Shown: positions 1 through 8,815, counted from the stretch's first letter. The stretch: DNA of 64,000 nucleotides from Tianweitania sediminis (GCF_017813335.1 NZ_JAGIYY010000005.1:62001-126000), one strand, 5' to 3'. Made by a program: numbers and translations. Notes: generated from the letters alone by a model not told the origin.

Positions 1-22
1 ATAGTTAGCGTGCCGCTGTGGT

Positions 23-238
23 TCAGCGTTCCCCCGTAACGGCTAACGGCCATGGTCGGGCAGGCCACCCAAGTCGAAGCTTGCTCGCGCGCCACAGTCC
101 GCTGCCGCATACTCGTGGATGCGCCCGCCCAGTGTCGCTGGTCCCGGCCACGTTCTCTAGCGCGACAATCGCGGGGCGGGGTTCCGCCGTTAGCTGGTGC
201 TGGTATCGTCCTTCTCGCGGTTCGGGGACCTTATCCAT
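23..238 (-). CDS. possible small orphan protein (71 aa)
   Basis: An open frame whose ATG overlaps the stop codon of the upstream small gene on the same strand (ATGGATAA arrangement), as in translationally coupled pairs. The product is basic, rich in Arg and Pro, with no domain I recognise. No clear ribosome binding site precedes the ATG other than the end of the neighbouring gene. It may be spurious, since this GC-rich stretch is open in several frames. The only support is the coupling geometry and the position in a mobile-element remnant. Confidence 0.2.
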   Translation of the reverse strand: MDKVPEPREGRYQHQLTAEPRPAIVALENVAGTSDTGRAHPRVCGSGLWRASKLRLGWPARPWPLAVTGER

Positions 239-548
239 CCGCCAGTCTCCGGATGAGTGAGTCCCGGGAACCCACAGCGCGGCGCAGCGCTTCCACTTCT
301 GCCTCGAGTTCATGGACGCGCTTGACTGCGTCACGGGCGACGTTCAGCGCATTCGCGGCGGAGACACGCGCGTGCTGCAGGCGCCCCGCCCAGAGCTGCT
401 GCGCACGGTCCTCGCGTGCCTGACGCATCGCGGCCATGCCGTCGCGGTGCGCGTTCACGGCGACGGCCGTGGCAAAGGCACCGATCGACGCGATCTGGAT
501 AGCTGCTCCGTGTGCGGGGCAAGGTACGCTGCGGTGGTTGTGTACCAT
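231..548 (-). CDS. small orphan protein with C-terminal coiled coil (105 aa)
   Basis: The start is fixed by a strong GGAGG seven bases before an ATG at 548; the open frame extends further upstream without a comparable site. The product begins with a short Cys/His-containing stretch and an Ala-rich segment (about residues 20-35) that could be a weak membrane or signal segment. It ends in an Arg/Glu/Leu-rich amphipathic helix (about residues 40-100) that looks like a coiled coil. I do not recognise a family. Small coiled-coil proteins of this kind are common in phage and integrative elements, which fits the degenerate tRNA and resolvase remnant nearby, but that link is inference. Confidence 0.5.
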   Translation of the reverse strand: MVHNHRSVPCPAHGAAIQIASIGAFATAVAVNAHRDGMAAMRQAREDRAQQLWAGRLQHARVSAANALNVARDAVKRVHELEAEVEALRRAVGSRDSLIRRLADG

Positions 549-720
549 GAACTGACCTCCTCCGTTGGGACACCCTATGTGGCAGGATCCGGGAACGGCG
601 TCGACGCCGGTCTGCGCGATTGGCGATCGCATGCCTGGTGGAGACCTAATGTCCGTCACTTTGCAGGGGACGGAGCACGCCGTGTAAGAGCGCGTAAGGC
701 AGGCCCGACCTGCCCATCTA

Positions 721-792
721 TGGGGCGTAACCAAGCGGTAAAACGCGGCTTTGCTGTCGCCATCCCCTGTTCGAATCCAGGCGCCCCAGCCA
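721..792 (+). tRNA. degenerate tRNA-Gln-like sequence
   Basis: The acceptor stem is a perfect 7-bp pair (TGGGGCG with CGCCCCA), followed by GCCA as in tRNA-Gln. TTCGAATCC marks the T loop and a TTG triplet sits where the anticodon should be. The sequence is about three bases short. The anticodon loop has six bases, the T stem is missing a G, and the D stem pairs poorly. This could be a decayed tRNA or attachment-site copy, a phage-type tRNA, or a tRNA with sequencing deletions. I favour a remnant. Confidence 0.45.
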
Positions 793-883
793 ACCGCACA
801 ACGGTATATAAGAACAATAGGTTAGCTGCCTCGGGACGAGGTTGGTAGTACATGCTGGTAGCGCACCTGGCTCTCCAACAAGC

Positions 884-3001
884 CTAGGTCGTTTGGCTTG
901 TCCCTATTGGCGCGCGATCAGCTTGGCCGTAGCTCCATGAAAACTCCGACTCATCTACGTCTGCAATCAAGCCCCGCCGCTCCAATGCTCTCCGCAGGCG
1001 AACTTTTCCGACCCAGTTCAGAACTGATCCAAAGCCAAACGAGGGCCAGCTTATGAATTGCTGTAGGGCGCCGTATAGGCCAAGCCCAGTTCCCGCAGCA
1101 TAAAGTACCGGCTGGTCGGCCTGCCAATTTACCCACCCGAAGACCGCGTTGAGCAAGAGAAGCAGGGCGATGACGGAAGCGATAAGCGTCGTGAAGTAGC
1201 GCACGCTAGTCATCCGTCTATTTGCTTCCGCAACAACCGCATTGATCGAGCTTTGCAATCGGCTGAGTTTCGCTTGCTGCTGAGCCTCGTTCGCATCAAG
1301 CCGCGACTGAAGGTTTCGTACCTCTCCAGCGAGCTGAGCTTGAATAGCAGCGGCCTGCTTGCGTTCTTCCGCATGCTTCCTCCTCTGAGCGGCAACTGCT
1401 TTCTCGTGTTCCTCCTTCAACTCGGAAACCGTAGCGCGCTTCATCTCTGCCAAGAGCGTGGGAATTGTAGCCTCCGTCAGGCGCTCTTCATCGCCCAGCG
1501 TGAAATCCATCAACTTCGTGACGGACCGCGCATCTTGAAGAAGAAGATCATATTGCGCTTCCTGCTCTGGAGTAATCGTCCGCAGCAGCTCACGAGCCCT
1601 CTGCACAACCTCCTTTCGGACATTGAGGACGCGTTCACAGTGGGCCAGCAAATGAGCTGTTGGAATATCGCTTTGGGCACCAAATCCGGTGCGAAGCCAG
1701 GCCGCCACAGCGAAGGATGCATGCTGGATTACCGGTGGGCAGTGCCTCTCCTGAACAATCCCGCACTCCAATGAAAACTGCCTTGCCAGTCTCACGAAAG
1801 CACCGTTGTTGGTGATAAAAACAAACCTGTTGTCGAAGATGTCTACTGCGCGGTGCCCTTCACGAAGCCTGCAGACCAACGTCATAACGGTGGCGTCGTG
1901 CCGTATCGCATCGGGGAAGCCTTGCCTCCAGTTGATAGCGGCTTGGAAGTCCTGGAACAGTGCCTCAGTGAAATGAACGTGTTGAGAAGGTGTGCCAGCA
2001 AGGGTGAGCTGTCGCACTGTCACACCGATAGCCCTCAACGCCCGCTCCGGGTCCCGCTGAACGATCTCGACGAATTGCTCCCTCACTTGGCCCTTGACTA
2101 TAGCAGAATGGGTCGGACCATGACGGTTCTGACGAGGGGTCGCGAGGGTGGTTTTCAAGATGCGCGACATCTCGTCGCAGCTCTCTTCAAGGACAACGAC
2201 CGAACAACCGATCTGCCGAGCAGCGTCTATGTTAAGGGACACGTCTCGCTGTGCCTCAGTGCCGGATACGCCGAGCGCGGCCAGCGCAAGCGGAGCGTCA
2301 AGCACGATTGTAAGCTTCGACTGTTCGCCATTTTGGCTCGGTTCAACGAAGTCCTGCACGACCTCGGTCAGCATGCCGACAGCAGCGAGTTTCGTAAGCT
2401 TTCCAAACAGCTCCTCATCGGTCTTGCTGACTTGATCAACGAACCGCGCTGCTAGGTATCGCTCATCCGCGTGCAGGTGAGTGTCCTCTGGAGCCAATGT
2501 CTTGAGAAGCTCAGAGTACTTGTCGCCGTTTGCGTCACGCTTCCCCTGTGACGAGACGTCGAGCGTGACAAGGAACTTGACAAGCAGGTCAAGGGCATCC
2601 TCGTCTGACCGATCGCGGTGCAGCAGATCGTTCAATGATTGCGCAAATTGCTGAAATGCCTCAACGACCTGACGCATATCTTGAGCGAAACTCGCGCCTT
2701 CATCGGCCTCTGCACTGCGTGCCTGAACTAACCAGATGCGTGCCTTGGGATCGGGCTTTACCAGCAAGCCGTGGGCTTCCAGCCGCTCCTGAAAAACGAG
2801 GGCTACCTCAGTTGAAATTTTCCAGCCGTACAGCTTGTGAAGACCAGCAATAAGCAAGCCGGTTTCAAAGACCTTGCCGTCCAGGAGGTCCAGCAACGGA
2901 CTGAGGAAGGGAATTAGCGCGTCCAGTACGTCCGCTTCATTCTTCGGCTTTAGGCCTTCCAGTGTGGCGTAGACGCGTAGCGCCTGCCTCGTAACGGTCA
3001 T
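884..3001 (-). CDS. PIN-like domain / coiled-coil / two-TM protein (705 aa)
   Basis: The ATG at 3001 is chosen because GAGG lies seven bases upstream; an earlier in-frame ATG at 3055 lacks a site. Residues 1-220 are mostly helical with no family I know. Residues 229-410 look PIN-like: a beta strand ending in Asp235 (IVLDAPLAL), acidic residues after VVVLEESCDE (about 268-277), HDATVMTL with Asp369, and FVFITNNGAF (about 393-402), where PIN nucleases usually carry an Asp near the end of the strand. Residues 515-598 are a long charged coiled coil, followed by two membrane segments (about 602-622 and 632-652) and a basic tail. This layout suggests a membrane-anchored nuclease or signalling effector, possibly defence related. 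Codon choice looks less GC-biased than in the metabolic genes. Function is unassigned and the PIN call is by motif only. Confidence 0.6.
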   Translation of the reverse strand: MTVTRQALRVYATLEGLKPKNEADVLDALIPFLSPLLDLLDGKVFETGLLIAGLHKLYGWKISTEVALVFQERLEAHGLLVKPDPKARIWLVQARSAEADEGASFAQDMRQVVEAFQQFAQSLNDLLHRDRSDEDALDLLVKFLVTLDVSSQGKRDANGDKYSELLKTLAPEDTHLHADERYLAARFVDQVSKTDEELFGKLTKLAAVGMLTEVVQDFVEPSQNGEQSKLTIVLDAPLALAALGVSGTEAQRDVSLNIDAARQIGCSVVVLEESCDEMSRILKTTLATPRQNRHGPTHSAIVKGQVREQFVEIVQRDPERALRAIGVTVRQLTLAGTPSQHVHFTEALFQDFQAAINWRQGFPDAIRHDATVMTLVCRLREGHRAVDIFDNRFVFITNNGAFVRLARQFSLECGIVQERHCPPVIQHASFAVAAWLRTGFGAQSDIPTAHLLAHCERVLNVRKEVVQRARELLRTITPEQEAQYDLLLQDARSVTKLMDFTLGDEERLTEATIPTLLAEMKRATVSELKEEHEKAVAAQRRKHAEERKQAAAIQAQLAGEVRNLQSRLDANEAQQQAKLSRLQSSINAVVAEANRRMTSVRYFTTLIASVIALLLLLNAVFGWVNWQADQPVLYAAGTGLGLYGALQQFISWPSFGFGSVLNWVGKVRLRRALERRGLIADVDESEFSWSYGQADRAPIGTSQTT

Positions 3002-3108
3002 CCGACAACCTCGCACTAGCAACGAGGATGGGATGAAACCAAATAGACCCCCCACCCATGGATTTGAGTAGTATATTGCGGGGCTTCCGCGTCAATTGTC
3101 AGGAACCT

Positions 3109-3390
3109 TCAAGGCACAAGCTTATGGCTGTGCCAAGTTTTCATCGCCGCCTCGGCCTTGCCTCGGTCTGCTTTGATGCGCAGGACAATTTGACTTGAAA
3201 GTCCGACCCAGCGGGCGATGTCGCTGATGCCGGCTGTGCCGGTGCGGAGCATGTTGAGTACCATTTGGAGGCTGTCTTGGCTGTAGCTGGGCTGCCGCCC
3301 GAGGTAAGCCCCTACCTTCCGCCCTGGCCGCCTCTATGCCGGCCCTCTGGCTCGCTTCATGCTCGGGGCTAGCGAAGCGTACAAGCCGTG
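3109..3390 (-). pseudogene. site-specific recombinase (resolvase/invertase) C-terminal remnant
   Basis: Two minus-strand frames must be joined to read a serine-recombinase C-terminus. About 3315-3385 encodes SQRAGIEAARAEGR, the stretch after the catalytic domain. After a frame change, 3109-3310 encodes GRQPSYSQDSL and then an HTH-like segment (ISDIARWVGLSSQIVLRIK), ending at a TGA at 3109-3111. The HTH is the DNA-binding domain typical of Tn3-type resolvases. The N-terminal catalytic part with the active serine is absent. The gene is therefore truncated and frameshifted. It abuts tRNA-Val, suggesting an old mobile-element boundary. Confidence 0.6.
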
Positions 3391-3549
3391 GGGACCTTTT
3401 ACTTCGGGGGCGCCGTCGCGTAGCAGCGCGGGCGCGCCAGTCGTTCAGAAGGTCCATTCTCAGACCGTTCCGGTCGATACCGCGGGAGCTACCGGTGGCG
3501 GTTCCGGTGGCGGCAGCTCTCGCCGCGTCTCGTAAGTCATTGAAAATTA

Positions 3550-3625
3550 TGGTGGGCGATGAGAGACTCGAACTCCCGACATCCTCGGTGTAAACGAGGC
3601 GCTCTACCAACTGAGCTAATCGCCC
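3550..3625 (-). tRNA. tRNA-Val (anticodon TAC)
   Basis: A full cloverleaf on the minus strand, beginning GGGCGATTAGCTCAGTTGGT, with anticodon TAC flanked by a paired CCTCG/CGAGG stem and a canonical GTTCGAGTC T loop. The CCA end is genome-encoded (3550-3552). It is arranged in tandem with tRNA-Asp just upstream on the same strand. Confidence 0.95.
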
Positions 3626-3718
3626 GCACCGGTGAAACCGGCAGTCACTTTTGGTGGCATCGCGTTGAAGAAGCTTCAACAAACAATGCAAGGACGTTGT
3701 CCAAGTCCTTGAAGAGAA

Positions 3719-3795
3719 TGGCGCGAGTGACGGGGCTCGAACCCGCGACCTCCGGCGTGACAGGCCGGCACTCTAACCAACTGAGCTACACCCGC
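3719..3795 (-). tRNA. tRNA-Asp (anticodon GTC)
   Basis: A complete cloverleaf on the minus strand, beginning GCGGGTGTAGCTCAGTTGGT, with anticodon GTC in a CCGGC/GCCGG stem and T loop GTTCGAGCC. CCA is encoded (3719-3721). It probably shares a transcript with tRNA-Val, which lies about 90 bases downstream on the same strand. Confidence 0.95.
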
Positions 3796-3949
3796 GCATC
3801 TCTTCGTCGGCCGTTGCCGGCGACGTGGTGGCGTCATTACGGACTTCGCCCGGGGGTGTCAAGCGACCACCCGAAGAGTTTCGCCGGCGTTGTGAATAAG
3901 GGGCATGACCTTGCGGCATGGAGACACAACTTGGCTCGTCGCCGCCGTC

Positions 3950-5518
3950 TCAAAGCTGTGAGCGGATCGGCAGCCAGCCGGTGAACCAGGCGACGGCGCG
4001 TCGGAGAATCCCTGCGTTGGGCTCCGACCTGTAGACAGCAACTTTCGCCTCTTCCTGCGTACGCCAGCGCAGCGAGCCATCGTCCAGGAAAAGTTCATAG
4101 CTGAAGCTCGGCCCGATCTCGCGCTCGAACAAGGCAGTCATCTCGGAAAGAAGCGCGGGCGAGCGAAAGAGCACGCCCATTTCCGTGTTGAGGGCGATCG
4201 AGCGCGGATCGAAGTTGAACGAGCCGATGAAGCCTTTCTCGCCATCCACGGTAAAGGCCTTAGTGTGCAGGCTGGCACCGCTTGACCCCAGCAGAGAGAA
4301 GCCCCGACGAAAAATGTCAGGCCGTAGCTCGTAAAGCACAATTCCGGCTTGGAGCAGGGGAACGCGGGCCGGTGCATAGCCGCCATGCACCACCGCCACG
4401 TCCGTCGCGGCGAGCGAGTTGGTGAGAACCCGGAGGGTGAGGCCCTGCTGCCTCCATTGTTTCAGCGCCTGTATGCCTTCGTTGCCGGGAACGAAGTAAG
4501 GCGAGGTGATGTCGATGCGCCTGGTGGCGGAGGTCAGTACGGGCAGAAGCTGCGACATCAGCCAGTTGCCGCGCTTGTTTCCAAGCGTTTTCTCGGGTGG
4601 ATCGCTGACCACACGCGCTTCGGCAGTCCAGTGGATCGTGCCGTGTTGCAGGAAAACACGGAGCGACGTGTGATCCCGAAGGCGATCGAAGAATTGCCGC
4701 GTTGCCGGCGCTTCAACTGCGACCGACAGCTTCTCTCGCATCGCCGAAATGTCGGCGCGCCGCCCCTTCGCCAGCGCCCCGATAGGAATGGCGGATGCGC
4801 TGTTCCAGAAGGCGTCAAAGACTGCTTCCACCTGCTTCACCAGGGGGCCGAGCAGCACAAGGTCGAGGTCGCGGAAATTTGCTTCCTCATCAGCGTCGAA
4901 ATACTCGTCGCCGATGTTCCGGCCGCCCACGATCGCCATACGGCCATCGGCGATCCAGGCCTTGTTGTGCATACGCCGCGTGGCGCTGAACGCCCGCAAG
5001 ATCATTTCCAGCCCCCGGCGGAGGCCCGGGGTTCTGGCGCGCGTCGGGTTGAAGAGCCGCAGCTCGATGTTGGGATGGCTGTCGAGCGCGAGATAAACAG
5101 GATCAGCGCCGCTCGCGTTGATGTCGTCAAGAAGAAGCCGCACGCGGACGCCGCGGTCTGCGGCGGAAACCACCTCCTGCGTCAACAAGCGCCCGGTCAG
5201 GTCATCATCCCAGATGTAATAAAGAAGGTCGAGGCTGCGGCCGGCGCTGCGGGCGGATATGGCCCGGCCGACAAACGCATCCAAGCCATCGGACAAAAGC
5301 AGCAGCCCGTTTCCGGCGCCGGCGGGAGGCGACAACGCCTCCACAACGGCATCAAGCGGCGTCGAAGAGCCCGCCACGGGCAAGGCTTGCGAGGGTTCGA
5401 CGCGAAGCTGGCGAGCGAACTGCCCGTAGGACCACACGGAAAGCACGGACAGAAGCGCCACGCCAAGCGCTGCGACAACAAGAAACAGGATCAGATCCGA
5501 CACGCTGCACGGCCCCAC
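3950..5518 (-). CDS. phospholipase D family protein (cardiolipin synthase-like)
   Basis: A 522-residue protein with an N-terminal membrane segment (about residues 8-30) and two phospholipase D catalytic (HKD) motifs. The first is MHNKAWIADGRMAIVGGRN near residue 183, the second LHTKAFTVDGEKGFIGSFN near residue 418. The two-HKD layout with an N-terminal anchor is that of cardiolipin synthases and related transphosphatidylases acting on membrane phospholipids. The substrate cannot be read from sequence: a YmdC/ClsC-type or a broader PLD-like role are both possible. The start used is a GTG with GGAA five bases upstream; a second GTG five codons in is an alternative. It stands alone, downstream of the sodium channel gene on the same strand. 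Confidence 0.85.
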   Translation of the reverse strand: MGPCSVSDLILFLVVAALGVALLSVLSVWSYGQFARQLRVEPSQALPVAGSSTPLDAVVEALSPPAGAGNGLLLLSDGLDAFVGRAISARSAGRSLDLLYYIWDDDLTGRLLTQEVVSAADRGVRVRLLLDDINASGADPVYLALDSHPNIELRLFNPTRARTPGLRRGLEMILRAFSATRRMHNKAWIADGRMAIVGGRNIGDEYFDADEEANFRDLDLVLLGPLVKQVEAVFDAFWNSASAIPIGALAKGRRADISAMREKLSVAVEAPATRQFFDRLRDHTSLRVFLQHGTIHWTAEARVVSDPPEKTLGNKRGNWLMSQLLPVLTSATRRIDITSPYFVPGNEGIQALKQWRQQGLTLRVLTNSLAATDVAVVHGGYAPARVPLLQAGIVLYELRPDIFRRGFSLLGSSGASLHTKAFTVDGEKGFIGSFNFDPRSIALNTEMGVLFRSPALLSEMTALFEREIGPSFSYELFLDDGSLRWRTQEEAKVAVYRSEPNAGILRRAVAWFTGWLPIRSQL

Positions 5519-5585
5519 TTTTCCGGCAGGGAGTGTAGTTCAACTCCTGCCGTTTGCCAGATTGAAGGGCTATGCATCGGGGATG

Positions 5586-6383
5586 TCAGCTCGGCCTCGC
5601 TGGCGGCGTTGCTGCGCCGCCGTAAAGCGCCTGGATCTCCGCTCGGAGTGCCCGAACCTCTTGCAGGATGAGGTCCTGCTCATCCTTCATCTGAGAACGC
5701 TCTTCGGATGCCGTGGACTCATGCTCCTCCTGCATGGCCGAGACGATGATGCCGATGAACAGGTTGAGAACGGCAAAGGAGGTGGTCACGATGAAGGGAA
5801 TGAAGAACAGCCACGACCAGGGATAAACCTCCATCACGGGACGAACGATGCCCATGGACCAGCTTTCCAGGGTCATCACCTGGAACAGGGTATAGGCGCT
5901 TTCGCCGAGGGTCCCGAACCAGTCTGGAAAGGATGCGCCAAAAAGGTTGGTCGCGATCACCGAGGACACATAAAACACCAGCGCCAGCAACAGCACGATC
6001 GATCCCATGCCGGGCAGGGCGGCAACGAGCCCGCCCACCACGCGGCGAAGCGAGGGAACCACGCTGACAATGCGCAGAACGCGCAAGATGCGCAGGGCGC
6101 GCAGCACGGACAGATTGCTCGTTGTCGGGATCAGCGCGATGCCCACAACCAGGAAGTCGAACACGCGCCAGGGATCGTGGAAGAAGCGGCCACGATAAAC
6201 CAGCATGCGCGCAAGCACCTCCAGAACGAAGACGGTGAGCACCAGGCGGTCGATCACAAGCAGCACTAAGCCAAAGCGCGCCATCGCCCAATCGGACGTT
6301 TCCAATCCAAGCGTAATGGCATTGATGATGATCAAGATGGTGATGAAGCGCTCGAATCGGCGCGACTCGATCAGCGTCTGCAT
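5586..6383 (-). CDS. voltage-gated sodium channel, NaChBac family
   Basis: A 265-residue single-domain ion channel. Six membrane segments are visible. S4 (about residues 95-114) carries the repeated Arg pattern RALRILRVLRI that senses voltage. The pore loop contains TLESWSM (171-177), the selectivity filter typical of bacterial sodium channels. After S6 (about 195-222) comes a Glu-rich helix and a coiled-coil-like tail (about 225-258), which in this family holds the tetramer together. The ATG at 6383 has AGGA upstream; an upstream GTG at 6428 would add 15 residues with no good site. Likely roles from family knowledge are pH/Na+ homeostasis, motility or chemotaxis. Confidence 0.9.
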   Translation of the reverse strand: MQTLIESRRFERFITILIIINAITLGLETSDWAMARFGLVLLVIDRLVLTVFVLEVLARMLVYRGRFFHDPWRVFDFLVVGIALIPTTSNLSVLRALRILRVLRIVSVVPSLRRVVGGLVAALPGMGSIVLLLALVFYVSSVIATNLFGASFPDWFGTLGESAYTLFQVMTLESWSMGIVRPVMEVYPWSWLFFIPFIVTTSFAVLNLFIGIIVSAMQEEHESTASEERSQMKDEQDLILQEVRALRAEIQALYGGAATPPARPS

Positions 6384-6545
6384 GGCTTGTCCTGCGTTGG
6401 GAAGAGTCGGGTGACCAGTTGCCGACACGGCGGGCGGGCGTCAACTCCCCTTCTGGCATCGGGCAAGTTGCGGTTCAGGCAGGCGCCGGATCGCAGCTGA
6501 CACCGGATCAACAGCGGACCTGATGCTGCAGCGTGGGAGGCAGAG

Positions 6546-8276
6546 CTAACCCGTTTCCCAGGCGCCGCGTTCAAGTTGCAAACGGTGCCGAACCGTGTCC
6601 TCGTCGATGCCGCATCCGGCGAGCACGCGACCCGCGAGCTCCAAACTGCCTTCAACCGTTTCGGGGACGGTCGCGGTCGCGCCGGCCTTCAAGAGGCGTT
6701 TGGCATGGTCGTGGTCGCGCGCGCGGACGTAGAGCGGCACATGCGGAACTGCTTGGCGGATCCGCTGCGTCAGGTTCTGAGTGACCATCTCGTCACCGAT
6801 CGTGATCACAAGGGCCATCGCATGCTCGACTCGTGCTGCGCTTAAGACCTCAATGCGCGACGCGTCGCCGAACCGAACCGGTTGTCCCAGGCGGCGTGCT
6901 TCGGCGGCAGCTTCCGGATTACAATCGATCGCCAGGTAGGGGATTTGTTCACGATCGAGCACGGACGCAATCATCCGTCCAACCCGGCCAAAGCCGGCCA
7001 GCACCACATGTCCCTGAAGGTGCGGCACGAATATGGCCTCCGCTTCCTCCTCTGCGGTGGCCGAGCGCCGCTGCAGCGCTGCGCCGAGCCGTCGTGCCCC
7101 GCCGGCAAGCGCTGGCGTCACCAACATGGACAGCCCCGCGACGATGAGCATGAACTGCCCAACGGGCTGCGGGAGCAGGTCCAGGCTCATCGCCAGACCG
7201 ACCACGACGAAGGCGAACTCCCCAGCCTGGGCGAGCAACAATCCCGTTTCCACCGCGACATGCCGCGGCAATCCCCACACTAGGCAGAGGGCGATATTGA
7301 TCGCGGTCTTGAGCGCGATGAGCCCCACAACAGAGGCCGCAATCAGCACCGGTTCCGCGCCAAGCGTTCTCCAGTCGATCCCCATGCCGACCGACATGAA
7401 GAACAAGCCCAGCATCAGCCCCTTGAACGGATTGATGTCGACCTCAACCTGATGCCGGTATTCCGTTTCTGCAATCAACAGGCCGGCGAGGAACGCACCG
7501 AGCGCCATCGAGAGGCCAGCGAGGCCGGTCACCGCCGCGGTGCCGATCGCGATCAGCAAGATGATCGCCATGAAGGCCTCGCGGCTTTCGGTTCGGGCAA
7601 CCACGTGCAGCAGTCTTCGCAGCAGCAGCCTGCCCAGGAAGTAGATTGCTGCCACCGTCCCAGCCGCCTTGGCAATGGCGAGGGCAAGGCTGCCCGCAAG
7701 GCTGCCGCCTCCTGCGGCGGTGCTGACGATGCCGACCGCAAACAGGATCGGCACCACCGCCAGATCCTGCATCAGGAGAACGGAAAACGCCGTTTGCCCG
7801 ACGGGGGTGCTGAGACGCCGCCGCTCCACAAGCAATTGCGTGACGATGGCGGTTGATGACAGGGCGAGACAAGCGCCCAGCAGAATGGAAGCCTCAACGG
7901 AATTGTCCCAAGCCCAGGCGAGGATCCCGATTGTTGCGGCCGTAACGAGGATCTGCGTCGAGCCCAGCCCGAACACCGATCGGCGCATCGCCCAAAGCCG
8001 GTCAAACGACAGGTCCAGGCCAATGGTGAAAAGCAGAAAAACAACGCCAAGCTCCGCCAGCGCCTGAACGCCATCGAGGTCACTGATCACCAGGGCCGCC
8101 ACGACCGGGTTCTCGTCCGCAAGCAAGCCGAGGCCGAACGGGCCAACGAGGCCCCCGATCAACAGGTAGCCGAGAACGGGACTGATGCGACGCTGCAGCA
8201 GCGGCACGATGACCCCTGCGGTGATCAGGAAGATCGTGACTTCCCGGAGATACGGGATGTGGACGTGCTGCTCCAT
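6546..8276 (-). CDS. Kef-type monovalent cation:proton antiporter (CPA2 family, with RCK/TrkA-N domain)
   Basis: A 576-residue protein. The first ~385 residues hold about 12 hydrophobic segments of the Na+/H+ exchanger fold, with family-typical stretches such as SPVLGYLLIGGLVGP near the N-terminus and LALSSTAIV. After a linker, residues ~420-540 form a TrkA-N/RCK Rossmann domain beginning HVVLAGFGRVG, which binds NAD(H) and gates transport. Its likely role is potassium (or sodium) efflux in exchange for protons. No ancillary KefF/KefG-like subunit is next to it. It lies upstream of the sodium channel gene on the same strand with a 160-base gap, so co-transcription is possible but not shown. 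Confidence 0.9.
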   Translation of the reverse strand: MEQHVHIPYLREVTIFLITAGVIVPLLQRRISPVLGYLLIGGLVGPFGLGLLADENPVVAALVISDLDGVQALAELGVVFLLFTIGLDLSFDRLWAMRRSVFGLGSTQILVTAATIGILAWAWDNSVEASILLGACLALSSTAIVTQLLVERRRLSTPVGQTAFSVLLMQDLAVVPILFAVGIVSTAAGGGSLAGSLALAIAKAAGTVAAIYFLGRLLLRRLLHVVARTESREAFMAIILLIAIGTAAVTGLAGLSMALGAFLAGLLIAETEYRHQVEVDINPFKGLMLGLFFMSVGMGIDWRTLGAEPVLIAASVVGLIALKTAINIALCLVWGLPRHVAVETGLLLAQAGEFAFVVVGLAMSLDLLPQPVGQFMLIVAGLSMLVTPALAGGARRLGAALQRRSATAEEEAEAIFVPHLQGHVVLAGFGRVGRMIASVLDREQIPYLAIDCNPEAAAEARRLGQPVRFGDASRIEVLSAARVEHAMALVITIGDEMVTQNLTQRIRQAVPHVPLYVRARDHDHAKRLLKAGATATVPETVEGSLELAGRVLAGCGIDEDTVRHRLQLERGAWETG

Positions 8277-8489
8277 GACTCATCTATTCGGCCACAGCGT
8301 GAGTCGTGTCGAGCACCCCGGAGCATTCTTCCCCGAAGCCCTAGATCAACGGGCGAACGGCAAGCTTGAGAAAACAACCAACCGGCGCGCACGTGAAGAG
8401 AAGGAAGGGTATTCGGCCGGCGGTCAGCATGGCTGAAACGCGAGCCTGCGGCCGGACACTGGCGCCGTGTTTATGCCTCTGAACCAAAG

Positions 8490-8629
<140 letters not shown>

Positions 8630-8651
8630 GACAGTGGATCAGCGCGAGATG

Positions 8652-8693
8652 CCGAAGGCAGAGGTCACAAGTTCGAATCTTGTCGGGTGCGCC
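8652..8693 (+). repeat. inverted copy of the tRNA-Arg 3' half (attachment-site-like)
   Basis: Forty-two bases on the plus strand starting CCGAAGGCAGAGGTCACAAG reproduce the 3' half of tRNA-Arg from the anticodon loop to GCGCC, opposite in orientation to the intact gene at 8490-8566. Its breakpoint (CCGAAG) is the same as that of the 5'-half fragment at 21929. Together the two fragments account for one whole second tRNA-Arg. Confidence 0.85.
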
Positions 8694-8738
8694 GGAGTGG
8701 CAGGTTTGTGGCGGGGGAGGGGCGCTATGTGACGTCGT

Positions 8739-8815
8739 TTAGCCGATAGGATCCTCCTCCATCGATAACAGCGCCAGTGCCGGAAACACTTCGATCAACA
8801 AGTGCCCTCCGACGC
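8739..8815 (-). pseudogene. short-chain dehydrogenase C-terminal remnant
   Basis: The minus-strand frame ends SGTGAVIDGGGSYRL followed by a stop at 8739-8741, which is the C-terminal TG-x-x-I-x-x-DGG signature of SDR oxidoreductases. Upstream coding is lost within about 25 codons. It is therefore the tail of a truncated gene sitting just inside the left island boundary. Confidence 0.5.

Noticed and set aside
1-230. Possible plus-strand frames at the left edge
   Set aside because: Several overlapping frames with no ribosome binding site or domain; only the coupled minus-strand frame was kept, at low confidence.
3122-3691. Single 189-codon minus-strand frame across the resolvase remnant and tRNA-Val
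   Set aside because: It runs through tRNA-Val and only matches part of the resolvase; the recombinase reading needs a frame change, so this frame is not a gene.
4349-5671. Open frame of 440 codons on the plus strand
   Set aside because: Opposite the phospholipase D-like gene with its HKD motifs; product is Arg/Gly/His-rich without a known domain.
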